Origin: Ascaphus truei
Taxonomy: Eukaryota > Chordata > Amphibia > Anura > Ascaphidae
Direction of reading: 5' to 3'
Length of the DNA stretch: 64,000 nucleotides
Assembly (NCBI GenBank): GCA_036426205.1
Contig: CM071570.1
Coordinates: 137,692,356 to 137,756,355, forward strand
The notes beneath the pieces are model-generated. The model saw only the letters and a program-made list of their open reading frames with translations, made no database searches and was not told where the DNA came from. The number at the start of each line of letters is the position of its first letter. Within the stretch, counting starts at the first letter, position 1. Below are positions 31,711 through 42,109 of the stretch, one piece after another. The position numbers and the translations under genes were made by a program.

Positions 31711-31842
31711 AATAGTTTTTAATGCCAGTTTGTTTTAAATAAAAACGTTATTATGCCATGGCACCATTTTCTTCTATTTCCCAATAAGATTGGAGTCCAA
31801 TACTGTCTTGGATCAATAGATACTTATCCCTATCTTCTAATC

Positions 31843-32163
31843 CAGGGGTCTCCAAACTACGGCCACTGGGCCACATCAGATTTTATCTGGCACACAGCAA
31901 CTTGAAATATATATATTTTTGCTTATTATAAATCATTTCCCAGTGTAAGCACGGCATCCTTTCTTTGTAATTGTCACATTTCTCTTTTGTTCGGAATCAT
32001 ATCATGCTGATTACCCCAAAAAGATCCAAATGAAACTTATTCATTCATTTATAAAATATATATAAATATATACAAATTATGAAAATATTTTTTTTTCTTT
32101 GGCCCGCAAAAATGTGTAGAATGTACGATGTGTCCCTCGTACTGAAAAGTTTGGAGACCACTG
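31843..32163. mobile_element. hAT-like MITE
   Basis: The left end CAGGGGTCTCCAAACT and right end AGTTTGGAGACCACTG... are 16-bp inverted termini with one or two mismatches. The sequence inside the ends (ACGGCCACTGGGCC, GGCCCGC) is typical of Charlie-type hAT MITEs. TAATCC lies beside both ends but is shifted, so the 8-bp TSD cannot be confirmed. Confidence 0.7.
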
Positions 32164-32235
32164 TAATCCAACAAGAAACAAGCATATATATAGAAGACAC
32201 GTATGTAAGTGTCCTCCTTTGAGAATAATTAAACC

Positions 32236-32332
32236 TAATCGGTATATATTTTTTGCTTAGTAGCACACTGGTTTTTTTTTATCTTCCATTGCATATTGTG
32301 CCTGAGTCTACTCGCCAGAGGACACCTTCCGT
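32236..32332. repeat. right arm of inverted repeat around a MITE
   Basis: Reverse complement of 31618-31710 at about 85-90 percent identity by eye. The spacer outside the MITE has no coding sequence. Confidence 0.8.
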
Positions 32333-33168
32333 TCTTTAGTTTGTTTTTGGAAGGACATGGAACTCCCTCTATGGACTCTGGCAGGGGGACTTGAGTATTA
32401 CTTTCAATACAGATTTTTATAAGGGACAATTTAATATCTGTCACCATCTATATATTTCATGACTTTTATTAACATCTATCATTTTGTATATAACACATTC
32501 TAAGACATCATTTTTGTTCACACCTCATTTACAATCACTTGTGATCACGTAATAGATAGTTAGTGGCTAGCGCTACTTTTTTAATTTTACACAGGTTTCA
32601 GATAATGACTTTACTATGACAGGGATTGCTCCCTCTGTTATATTGGGATAATTACGTTATTTTCTCTTGATTTCTGGGGTATTAGGGCTCTGACTGTGTA
32701 CTAAGGAGTATTAGGACTCTGTGCGCACTATTAAGAAAGTGTGGGCCATGTTTCAAGCTACACCTGTGAACCTTGCAAGCACATACTGTACAAGTCTCAG
32801 ATCATGAAATCAGGCTAAAAAAACTATTTAAGAAAGAAAAATATTCAGGATCTATAAAAAAAAATTGGCAAAATTGTTTGGCTTCAAATATTATGCACTT
32901 TCTGTTGTAGACATGGTGGCGGCATGAAAAGAGTCTCCTCCCAGTGGGGTCAAGCAGAGAATCGCAGGCTTTGAAGATTTGCTTGAACTGGCTGCCCTCT
33001 TTACTATGCCACCAGTAAAACAAGGAAACACATTGGACTTCCTGTCCATCTGTCTACTGAACAGGAAATACCAGGCCTTAAAATTGTCATACAAATATCT
33101 ATTGGATGGGTCTGCAAAGAGCATACTGTGCATTGTCTCTTACAGCAATTTTACCTTCACCTGGATTT
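32333..33168. other. unassigned DNA
   Basis: No gene or repeat recognised. A 120-codon ORF at 32979-33341 runs into the tandem array and is a by-product of it. Confidence 0.4.
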
Positions 33169-33330
33169 GTGCCTTATGCTTCTCCCATCTCATCGATATC
33201 CTTTTGTTTGTGCCATATGCTTCTCCCATCTCATCGATATCCTTTTGTTTGTGCCATATGCTTCTCCCATCTCATCGATATCCTTTTGTTTGTGCTTTAT
33301 GCTTCTCCCATCTCATCCATATCCTTTCAT
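33169..33330. repeat. 41-bp tandem repeat, four copies
   Basis: Units start at 33169, 33210, 33251 and 33292 with GTGCCTTATGCTTCTCCCAT and its close variants. Because 41 is not a multiple of 3, the same peptide repeats appear in all three frames, so the overlapping ORFs here are not genes. Units differ at only one to four positions. Confidence 0.95.
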
Positions 33331-33552
33331 CTTCAAATTGAGAAATGTATGTTACGCTTAACCATGAGTTGAGCTGATATCACATTCTTTATAACTGGGA
33401 GGAAGTGAAGAGGAAAGGCTCAGCATATGTATCATATTCCCTTATCATTGCTTAGGTAGGTTATACTCTATATCTGACGTACAATGTTCCCAATCTTGCA
33501 TAGGTTACAAGGTTGAGTGATACCTGATGCATTCAAACTTATTTTACCTGTA
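33331..33552. other. unassigned DNA
   Basis: Nothing recognised. TAA at 33553-33555 is the left TSD of the following MITE. Confidence 0.4.
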
Positions 33553-33555
33553 TAA

Positions 33556-33976
33556 GGCCGGGGCCATAGAGGCTTCAGGAGAGCGGAGGCGCGCTAACGC
33601 TGAGGCTCGCCTGCTTAAGTCAGAGCGATTCCACGGACTTGCAGGCGAGCCAGCGTACGCGAAGGGAGCCGGGGGGGAGGTGGTTGGAGGCGGGGCAGTG
33701 ACGTTGCTGGGTCAATCGCCCGCGACGCACTGACATCAACGTCACGGCGCCAACGTCACGGCGCCGTGACGTTGACGCTGCTTCAGGCTGATCGGATGTT
33801 TTCAGCCGACAGCGCTTTGAAAAATAGCTTGGCTGTCGGCTGAAAATTCCAAAGCCTCCGCACGCCTGCGGACGCTCGCGTGAGCCCCCTCTCAAGGCAT
33901 CCTCATTGAGGATGCAGGGGCTCAGTGCTGAGCGTCCGCACGGCTCAGCGCGGCCTGTCCTTCTATGGACTCGGCC
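33556..33976. mobile_element. Harbinger-like MITE, 421 bp, TAA TSD
   Basis: Left end GGCCGGGGCCATAGAGG and right end CTTCTATGGACTCGGCC form an imperfect TIR, and TAA flanks both ends (33553-33555 and 33977-33979). A 3-bp TWA duplication with GG ends is characteristic of PIF/Harbinger. The interior is GC-rich with further palindromes: CAACGTCACGGCGCCGTGACGTTG at 33753-33776 is a perfect one, and TTTTCAGCCGACAGC is inverted as GCTGTCGGCTGAAAA. No ORF of note. Confidence 0.85.
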
Positions 33977-33979
33977 TAA

Positions 33980-34921
33980 GGCAGCCTTTTTAGCCAGACA
34001 TCCCGAGCAAGGTGTCTGATTCTTGTGCTCCTGGACACCCTCTGGTATACAACTTTAGTACTTCACCTGCATTTGACCCCTGCCTGGATTCAGACTTTGA
34101 CTTGCTTGCACCCTGCCCTGATCTTGGACCGTGACACAGAATACTACTGATTTTTATTATTCAAAAATGGTTTGATCGCATGAAATTCTGCCTCAGTCTC
34201 TGTTTTCGCTTTTGCTTAGTCTAATTTTCATAAAATGTAGACATTTTTGTTTACTTTTGCTTAGTCGAAATATTGCATTCTCAGCGAATTTGAACTTTGG
34301 TGAAAAGTTTTTCCATCTCTAACATTAGGTGACTTGAGCTCTATTAAAAAGTACTAGACATTGAAAAGAATTCGACGGAGGAAGTCAACGTAACTTTTCA
34401 GAAAAGTATATTGAAGCTTTGTGCAAAGTTTAAGAAATGTCAAATAGGGGTCAAGGCAAGAATAATTCAAAACCACAGCTGCCTTGATCAAGTACCTTAT
34501 GTAAGACCTTAGCACTTGGCAACATCATATCCTCTTGTTCTCAATCTCAGCCCGATCAGTATCAGCAAGAAGACAAATAAATATGAAAAAGCAGAATTGA
34601 TTCATATATAAATTAATAACTTGACTTTCAAAGCCTGCCAAGCTTTTTTGTAATATTGACATCATTATATTTTACTTTGCTCTTCCCAAACCAAACAGGG
34701 TGACTTACAAGTATTTTGGTTTCATACAAATTACAGCAACTACAGATTGGAAGTGCTGCAGTTTGACATGAAACAAAGAAAGAGGCTAGAAGAGGGATTT
34801 TTAACGTCTGAGTCTGACAATATGAGAATATAGACAAGACAGAGGGGAGCAGTCAATAATTAACTCACTTGTTATAGATGCATTTTAAAATGTATAGATT
34901 TCTAAATTCATTTTAGTACAG
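33980..34921. other. unassigned DNA
   Basis: No gene or repeat could be supported. ACAG at 34918-34921 precedes the next element. Confidence 0.4.
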
Positions 34922-36351
34922 TGTAGCAGGGTCCCCCTTGGTCCCCCTTGCTTGCGTTCTGTTGCAGGGACCTCCACGCTATGTGCAAGGAATGGCAGGG
35001 GCAAGTGCGTTGCCGGGGACTCCCGGCGACATCCGCTACAGGGTGCTGCCATGTTTATTGTGTTTGCGCATGTGCAAAGGCTTGCGCCTGCGCAGAAGCA
35101 TCAAGGCGATCATCTTGCGATCGGCGCAGGATTGCACTGGTGCAGAAGGTGGCCAGCACCCATTACAGAAGTGCAGGGCTTCCCAGAGTTTGCGCAGGCG
35201 CATGGAGAGCTAGCGGCGGCCATTATATTGTCGCGCATGCGCAGTACCCATAGTGCAGGCGGCCCTAATGTTAAAGTGGCCCCTAAGGGACTACAACTCC
35301 CAGCAGCCTTTGGGGACTGCCCTTTCACCCCTATCACCTGCTGCATTGAAACCAATAGGGTTTACAGATTCTCCTGCAGCAAAGGAGATACAATGTTGCG
35401 TGCGGGAGTCAGGAAGCTGACAGTGGAGCAAGAGTGTGAGAGTGTCAGTTAGGAGCTGGGACACAGAGAGAGGAGGGTGTGTTTGTGCAGGGAGGAAAGT
35501 AGCCTCCTGCACTAGGCCAGAAGTCTCCCTTTAGGCCCCAGCTAAGGCCCTACTCACCTCAGCTTGTGGTTACTGCAGGGACTCCCCTTAGATAGGGACA
35601 GGGTCCTTTAGAACCGAGGCAAGTGGGGGTCCAGCCAGGAAACATAACTATCCTGGCCATTGCTGTGAAGGTGAATTGCTGTGAAGGTGAATTGCGTGAA
35701 GGTATAACATCCTCTGTGTTAGCAGAGATAAGAGACATTATAAAGGTGGATCACTCCATGCGGGAGCCACCCACCGTGGAGGCGGATTCGTGTTCCTGCG
35801 TCAGACCCTTTGTGCAGATCTTTACACCCGGGCGTGGACGTATGCCCGGGCAGGTATCGTATTAAGTGCACCAACCAAACCGGTACATCAGGCGCTGATC
35901 CCGCCTATAGGTTCTGGGTCTCTTAGTGGACTCGTGGGACTCTGGGTACACGGTGTTGGGGGAGGAATAAGGTGTGGGGGTTAAGGCACTGAGAAGACGG
36001 GTAGTTGTGCCTATGAGTGTCATAGAGCGACACTGTCAATGTCATATTGTTGATGTATGTTGTGTTATGTATTGTTTCCTATACAGTAAACTGTTCTTAT
36101 ATATATACTTTGGTGTATGTGCTTACTGTGTATGTGGGTCCTGTGTACGGAACATTCTACACTCCTAGAATCCTACACAGGTGGAGGCACTGCAACTAAG
36201 ATTGTTCTAGAGGATTCACCCCAGGCTCTCACTGGCGGAGGCTCAGACCTCCTGTGAGCCTAACAGGTATATTGCACCACACCTGGTAACATATAGGTTC
36301 CCCCTCACATGCACTCTACCTGCGATTGGGGGTGGGGGAATACCCGTTACA
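34922..36351 (+). mobile_element. family-A element, full-length copy
   Basis: It runs from TGTAGCAGGGTCCCCC to GGGGAATACCCGTTACA, 1430 bp with TG...CA ends and imperfectly inverted termini TGTARC. The flanking tetramers ACAG and ACTG differ by one base. The body has CpG-rich GCGCATGCGC words (35044-35240), then CTAGGCCAGAAG, TTAGGCCCCAGCTAAGG, GCAGGGACTCCCCTTAGATAGGGAC, and near the end GAATCCTACACAGGTGGAGGCACTGC. The 57674-58893 copy is its inverted relative. No coding capacity, so it is either a large solo LTR or a non-autonomous TIR element. Confidence 0.75.
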
Positions 36352-36411
36352 ACTGTTTAAGATCCAACTTTTTCATTATTTTCTTTAATGTTAGTTAACA
36401 TTGTTTCACAA

Positions 36412-37000
36412 TTTACAGTAAATAAAAATACCACTTGTGGGTACATTTGCATGTCTCAGACTGGTCTGCAGCCCTGTCTTTTCCCATTATCGCTTTGCAA
36501 ACAGTATTTCCACTGCAGCCAGGGATTCTGGGTAATGACATACAATTGAGCACTCAGTGTCACCTTTTGTTTCTTGTCTGTTTTAACATGGACCCCTTTA
36601 AGCTTATACCTGTTGTATTACACAGCTTATCAGCACAGCCTGGGTTTAATAAGTGCATAGCCAGTAAACCTACTCATAGGAAGCTGGTTTGACCTTTTGC
36701 GTCTCATCAGTGCGAGGCTGGTTGCTGGCTCTGCAACGTGAAACTTGTACGTGGATATAACCAGACATTAAAAAAAGGTATGGCGGGTAAAAAAGTGACA
36801 AAAACCTTCCACTGTACAGTAAATAAAAATACCACTTGTGAGCACATTCACATGTCTCAGACAGGTCTACTGTCCTGCTTTTCTCCATTTTCTCTTAGCA
36901 TACAGTTCTTCCACGGCAGCTAGGAATTCTGGGTAATGACATGCAAATGAGCACACAGTGTCCCCTTTTGTTTCTTGACCATTTTAGCATGGACTCTGGC
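36412..37000. repeat. tandem repeat with 400-bp period (1.5 units)
   Basis: ACAGTAAATAAAAATACCAC opens both 36416-36435 and 36817-36836. Similarity then runs for about 185 bp through CATGTCTCAGAC, GATTCTGGGTAATGACAT and CCTTTTGTTTCTTG. The interval of about 400 bp suggests satellite-type monomers, one full and one partial. The second unit has ATGCAAAT where the first has ACAATT. Confidence 0.8.
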
Positions 37001-37679
37001 AAGTCCTCATTTCGAGCGACGTTGCGTCGCCGTCGTCGGCACTATAAGCCTAAGGGCTATATTAAAGCCTCTCGTGCAGTCTATGCACACATACTGTAGA
37101 CTGCAGAGAGAATAAATCACTTAGCTCTACCTGTCACTAGACAGGAAGAATGTAAGTGTGTGAACAAAGGAGTGAGAGAATGTGCACAATCCAAATAGTG
37201 ATCTAATATGTTAAAACTACTCCTAATGTCTAAGGAAAGGACAATGGTTAATTAATCGTTTCACTGCAATTAATACTATTGACCAACAGTGACCTTGGTA
37301 GGTATATACCTTCAGAGGATACAACATAAAAGCTCTAGTAGTGACTAGAGGAGATAATACTACTCTACTGTATGTGCTATAAAACACTATACTGAAGTTT
37401 AACGTTTCATTGCAACAGATATAAGGTGTCTCCTTTGATTAACGCATGTAGAAATTGCACTCTTAAAGATACCAGTTGGGATTGCACCAGACTATATGCT
37501 ATTACAGTAGTGCAACCAGGGTGAGCGCTAAGACTTACCTCAAAGAAACACACTCAGTTTATTTTGAGGGTTAAATCACTCCTTAAGCCATATAATGTAC
37601 ATGACCTCAATTGGACCTTTAGGGATAATATATGATTATCGGCGTATGAACCAGTTACAAGATACAAATTTTAGCGCTA
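37001..37679. other. unassigned DNA
   Basis: It includes a short GC-rich palindromic segment (CGACGTTGCGTCGCCGTCGTCGG at 37018-37040) and otherwise AT-rich sequence without genes. Confidence 0.4.
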
Positions 37680-37957
37680 AAGTCTTGAAATTACTTAAAC
37701 TGGAGGCGGCTGTGAGAGTCTTTGGTAGGTTTTTTCAGTTCTGGCGTGTACGGTAAGAGAAGGAGGAACAACCGGATTCCTTGTTGAACCTTGGGACCTT
37801 GAACGGTCTTTGGGAGTCAGATCTAAGGTGATAAGTGCTGCCTGTGATAAGGGTGAGGAACTTGTTAAGATAGGCGAGTAGCTTGTCCAGAATTTTTTTA
37901 AGGCAACACAGAAACAATGTACCTCGTGTCTGGACAAAAGAGATAGCCTTGGAGGTC

Positions 37958-38466
37958 TGTAACAGGGGACTTATCCCTGTTCAAAAATGTGCCTCTAATC
38001 CAGCAGTGTGGTGGTTAACTGCTGGTAGACAATTAACCAACACCACCTGGCTGATTAGAGGTGTCAGAAAAAGTCTGCCTCTGAGACAGGAAGGGAGATT
38101 TTTCCTCAGTACACAAGGGTGCTGACAAGAGGAAAGAGGTCTTGAGCAGAAAGGCTCTGCTGAGATCAAGACACCCAAAGACCTATATTCCTGGACACAG
38201 GGGACCCAGGAACCTACCAGAGACTGACATGAAGGGCCACCTGCTTTAAGGTATCTCTTGAGACTTTGGGGAATAGGGTGGTAATGGGATTATCCCTCCA
38301 GCCCTGGAGAAAGGGTCTGGGGAAGTAAATTAGCCCTTAAACAGGGATAGGCGTTTGTTGTTTTCATATGTTTTGCTGTGTTAAAAGGGACAGGCGCAAT
38401 AAAGCCTTATTTTAATTTCACCTTAAAAACGGTCTCCATTGCATACCTCTGCACACATCTCTTACA
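37958..38466 (+). mobile_element. solo LTR, family B, with 5-bp TSD
   Basis: It begins TGTAACAGGGGACTTATCCC and ends CACATCTCTTACA, 509 bp. AGGTC is present on both sides (37953-37957 and 38467-38471). AATAAA near 38399 within GGCGCAATAAAGCC is the expected polyadenylation signal. It interrupts the minus-strand LINE between the codons of CEMLKDL and the next block, so it is younger than that LINE. The 4229-4803 segment is a second copy. Confidence 0.9.
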
Positions 38467-39176
38467 AGGTCTTTGAGCATTTCACAGTTGTGTGTGCTGT
38501 AGTTACATTGTAGTACAAAGCGGCATATTCGTTGTAGAGGGTGGCTAGTTTTCCAAGGTAAGTTTGGGGTGTTGTACCACATACTATGTCCCCATAGTCT
38601 ATAATTGGCATTAGCATCTGCTGTGAGATGCATTGGATGTCAGAGTACCAATATGAAATCCACATGTTAAATTGGAATTAAGCCATACAGTATGCTCAGA
38701 TATTTAAAACTAGTGACAGGAGCTAGAATGGTGTTAGAGTGTGCTCTGATCTGAAGCTCTGTCATTGATAGCTTTAGCAATTTAGCCTTAGTCCCAAATA
38801 CAATCGTTATAGTTTTGTCAATGTTTAAAAATAGGGGAAATCCAGTATTTAAGTCTTGAAAAATCAGATTGAAGTACGTGTCCAAGGGCTGTGTGCATAT
38901 ACGACTATGTCATCCGTATAAATGTGAATTGAAGCTGTCTTAGAAGCTGTAGATAGATCATTAATGAAGACTAAAAAGTGAAGGAGCCCAAGGACAGAGC
39001 CTTGTGGGACCTCACAGGTGACATCCAAGGGGTTAGAGTTAGAGCCTAAGATAAACACATATTGGGATCTACAGAACCAGATAGGAATGAATGAAACCAG
39101 TTTAAAGCATGTTCCCCTATTCCAGAGCACTGAAGCTTGTTTAACAAGTGTAGCACATGTATCGCCACCCTCTGTG
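38467..39176 (-). pseudogene. LINE reverse transcriptase fragment
   Basis: Three minus-strand ORF pieces in different frames (38864-39176, 38667-38885, 38462-38665). They correspond to the fingers/palm, the FLNIDKTITIVFGTKAK and TELQIRAHSNTILAPVTSFKYL blocks, and the IDYGDIV thumb. The 5' part of the 38864 ORF beyond 39176 reads family-A sequence. Confidence 0.85.
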
Positions 39177-39735
39177 TGATACGTGCTACGGTGAATATGT
39201 GGTGCAATACCGTGGCTCACAGGAGGTCTGAGCCTTCGCTGCAGGGAGCCTGGGGTGGATTCTGGAACAGTCTTCGTCAGCGCCTCCGCCTGCAACAGAT
39301 CCTACTATGTGGATTTGCCCGTTACAGGACCCATATACATATATAGGCATACGATCACACAATGAACACACCGGGTATTACAGAATAACAGTTTACTGAT
39401 AGCAACGTATATTATGGCTACTGGTTACAGCAACCCACTTGCCATGCATGGCTGTAACCCACCCACCAATGTTCACCCACTCTGTCCACAGTCCCCACAG
39501 TACCTTATGAGGCCCTCGGGCACTCTACCACATGTGTCCCCAAGGTTATAGCCCCCACCCCCTTAGGCGTGATCAGCGCCATCACTGATGGTGCATGTTA
39601 GTGCATGTGAGGAAGGTACCTGCCGTGTGTGTCCACACCCGGGCTGCTAGCTTGGTCTTACAAATGATGGGATCCACGGATCCAGTACTGCAACCTGCAA
39701 AGCCTCCTCCTCTAGTTGGGTGGGTCCCGCATGGA
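39177..39735 (-). mobile_element. family-A copy, truncated
   Basis: In the same orientation as the 57674 copy: GGTCTGAGCC, GGGAGCCTGGGGTG, TCTGGAACAGTCTTCGTCAG, GCCTCCGCCTGC, TTACAGGACCCATATA, and further GGTACCTGCCGTGTGTGTCC and GGGATCCACGGATCC. The last two phrases also occur in the 42110 copy. Confidence 0.7.
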
Positions 39736-39880
39736 TGGTACCACCTTAGTAGTGTATTGTATGGTCCAGAAAATATGCAAATAAATGCACAAAGCAGTGC
39801 ACTGCCCAGGGACACAGGTGTAGAAAAATGAAAAAAGTCATTTATTGTTGGTCAGACATGACAAACAGGGAGGTAAGTAC

Positions 39881-39920
39881 CCTCCAACGCGTTTCACACA
39901 ACAAGGTGCTTTATCAAGGA

Positions 39921-39922
<2 letters not shown>
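39881..39922 (-). ncRNA. hammerhead-like motif, minus strand
   Basis: On the minus strand: CUCC (stem I, pairs with GGAG after the cleavage site), core TTGATAA (two changes from CUGANGA), stem II CAC/GUG, GAA, palindrome ACGCGT then T. It lies in a PLE-end-like stretch (about 39740-39922) attached to the family-A copy. Confidence 0.5.

Positions 39923-39987
<65 letters not shown>
39919..39987. repeat. (GAT)n microsatellite
   Basis: About 22 GAT units; the poly-Asp ORF across it is meaningless. Confidence 0.95.
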
Positions 39988-39989
<2 letters not shown>

Positions 39990-41212
39990 ACCCGTGCGCC
40001 CCAAAAAAATTTTCCTCGGAGCATTTCGGCCTTTCTCGCTTAACGAGTTGTGCAGGCCTGCCTTATAAGAATGCCTGCAGCCTGGTTTTAGTGAGATTCA
40101 CCTAAGATACAACTGAGTAGGGAACAAATTAATTGCACACTTTGCTACGGCTATGAGGTGCGAGACCGCAGCACTGTGGAAGCAGAATGCAGTTCCATCA
40201 ATAGATAAAATCCGAAACAGAATTTGGTTTGTTGCCAGATGGAAAAGTTGACAAGTCTGGTCAACGACACTGGCCCAAATTTCCAAAAAATCTGGCTGCC
40301 TTGGCTGGCACAGATGGACATCCCAGGGGTGAGCAATGCCTCCGTATGGCTTTGATAAGAACAGGTGAGTTCTCCTTGGATGGTAGCCATGAGCCGACGT
40401 TGGTAGCACTTGAAGGTGACATTAGCCCCGTCCCACGAGGTCGTCAAAGGCAGTTGGACGCTCCCCCCCCCACTACCCGATGCCACGAAGACATGGTTGG
40501 GCGTGATACTGGATCATCTGAGTAGGAACGGAGAACACTGAACATTACAGATATCTCCTCAACCTCCCTCCCCTCCCCTCACCCCCTCCCTTTTTCCTAC
40601 CCCAATACCTTCCTGTCTGTCCTTTCCCCTGTCTGTATGGATGTTGTATGTCCCACGGTACGCTTTTTACGGTATTCATGTGATAAATGTATGTTATATT
40701 TTGAAAAACCAATAAACAGAATGTAAAAAAAAAAAAAAAAGATACAACTGAGTAACATCTAAAGACTAATCCAAGGTCCGTTCCAGCTTCAGCAGAGTTC
40801 CAGAGTGTGAGGGGTTAAAAACATCGTAACCAAGGATTGGGCCCCTCTTCCAGAATTCGTTTGAACTAAGGATTCCCGAACGAATACTGTAAGGACTTAT
40901 CGAAAAGTTTTCCTTCGGCGGAGATACAGGGGTTGCATTCCGCGCCCCTAGCCAAGGACTGTCGTGCGGCTCTCTTCGCGCACCACCCCGCACCCATGCA
41001 GTGGTGCACAGAGACTTTGTTTTCAAGTCATTCGTTCCATGGACATTTAATTTTGTTCCCCCATCCTAGTAAGTGTTTATTAGTGTAATTGTGAAGAATT
41101 GTGTGTTTGTCTTAACAAGGAGGGCAAAATAAATGGTAATTTATTTCCTTTTGTGTTAAATCCATATTAATGTGTTAATAAGACTTGGTCTCCCGTGACA
41201 CCCACCCACCCG
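39988..41212 (+). mobile_element. LTR-like segment interrupted by an L1 insertion
   Basis: Two halves, 39988-40119 and 40740-41212, join across the L1. The right half contains CTCTTCGCGCACCACCCCGC, AAAATAAATGG (polyadenylation-like) at about 41128, and ends GTGTTAATAAGACTTGGTCTCCCGTGACA. The same kind of terminus ends 18443. The left edge is hidden in the GAT repeat. Confidence 0.45.
40120..40739 (+). mobile_element. L1-type insertion with 15-bp TSD and poly(A)
   Basis: AGATACAACTGAGTA occurs at 40105-40119 and again from 40740, directly after an A15-16 tail. The 3' half has a C/T-rich UTR and CCAATAAACAGAATGTAAAA before the tail. The 5' half (about 40120-40470) makes better protein sense on the minus strand, with the degraded C-terminal ORF2-like region (for example GGIAHPWDVH, similar in position to the H-x2-W-x-C block). 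This suggests the 5' inversion produced by twin priming. Poly(A) plus a 15-bp TSD is diagnostic of target-primed L1 insertion. Confidence 0.8.
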
Positions 41213-41985
41213 GTGCACAAGGAAAGGAACTATGGCTATGAGCAGGATGTCTAGGAGACCCTGACAAGGGGATGCATGGTAACCAAAATTATGCTATTAG
41301 CCCACTCCTTGTCAGAGAGTCAATAAGGAAAAGGAAGTGAACCGGGACTAGCCAGTGGATGGTATTGCAAAATACACCATGACATCACACAGAGTTTAAT
41401 AGCATAAATATGTTAAACCCCTCCCAATTTACTATGGTTGAAATCCAACATTAAAAAATTATTAAAAAATAGGTAAATACGAAGTCTGATTCTTGTAACA
41501 AACCTCAAAATATTGAAATTAGGTTTTTTTGTATGAACTATTCTGGTTAGTCTGTTCAGCAGTGAGATGAATATACGGTAGGTAACCACCAGAGTGCAGT
41601 AGCGGTGTACAAACAGCCTGTCACTCTTGAAACTGCTAATATTTATCGGATAGACTAGGTCAATGTGAGCTTCAGAAATGTCACCTAGCTTTCGACATTG
41701 CTGGATTTCTAATTTTTCAAGGATGATCATCTTTCTTGTCTGGGTTTTGTTTTTATAATCTCAAGCTTTTAAAAACCCTTTTATTAATCAACAATTAGTT
41801 TAAAATGACCTTTGCTTGTATACGTATGTGTTTCCAATCCCTCCTCTTTTGAGTCGTCATCCTGTCTGAAGGCTTTAGGACTACAGACTCACTAGTTGGA
41901 AAGCTCCCAGAATCCTTTGGATTAAAACAGCAGTGCCTCGTGGTGGGATGGCATTTTTAGTAATCTTTCCCAAAGAACATGTTAA
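41213..41985. other. unassigned DNA
   Basis: No gene or repeat supported. Confidence 0.4.
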
Positions 41986-42078
41986 ACATATATGTATGTA
42001 TGTATGTCTTTATTTATTTAGTGCCATTAATGTACATAGTGCTTAACAGTAGTAATACACGTGACAATCATATAAATG
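41986..42078 (-). repeat. LINE/SINE tail fragment, inverted with respect to 42938-43022
   Basis: TATGTATGTATGTCTTTATT, ATGTACATAGTGCTTAACAG and GTAGTAATAC run in this order. The complement in reverse order is at 42938-43022 (GTATTACTACTGTAAAG, ATGTACATAAATGGCGC, AAATAAAGACATACATACAT). Such AGCGC-TATATAAATAAA tails are typical of L2/CR1-derived 3' ends. Confidence 0.7.
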
Positions 42079-42109
42079 TTGCACACTTTCCCCCCACCCC
42101 CTGGAAGAT

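Larger units (their letters stand above)
37680..39176 (-). mobile_element. LINE (same family as 21065), minus strand, interrupted by a solo LTR
   Basis: On the minus strand, 39176 to 38467 encodes degraded RT: NSNPLDVTCEVPQGSVLG, FINDLSTASKTASIHIYTDDI (active-site YADD changed to YTDD) and MPIIDYGDIVCG. After the LTR insertion, 37957 to 37680 continues the C-terminal part (blocks equal to 22640-22870 of the plus copy). Multiple stops and frameshifts. The 5' side joins a family-A copy at about 39177. Confidence 0.88.

Noticed and set aside
39828..40043. ORF with a poly-Asp tract
   Set aside because: Translation of the GAT microsatellite.
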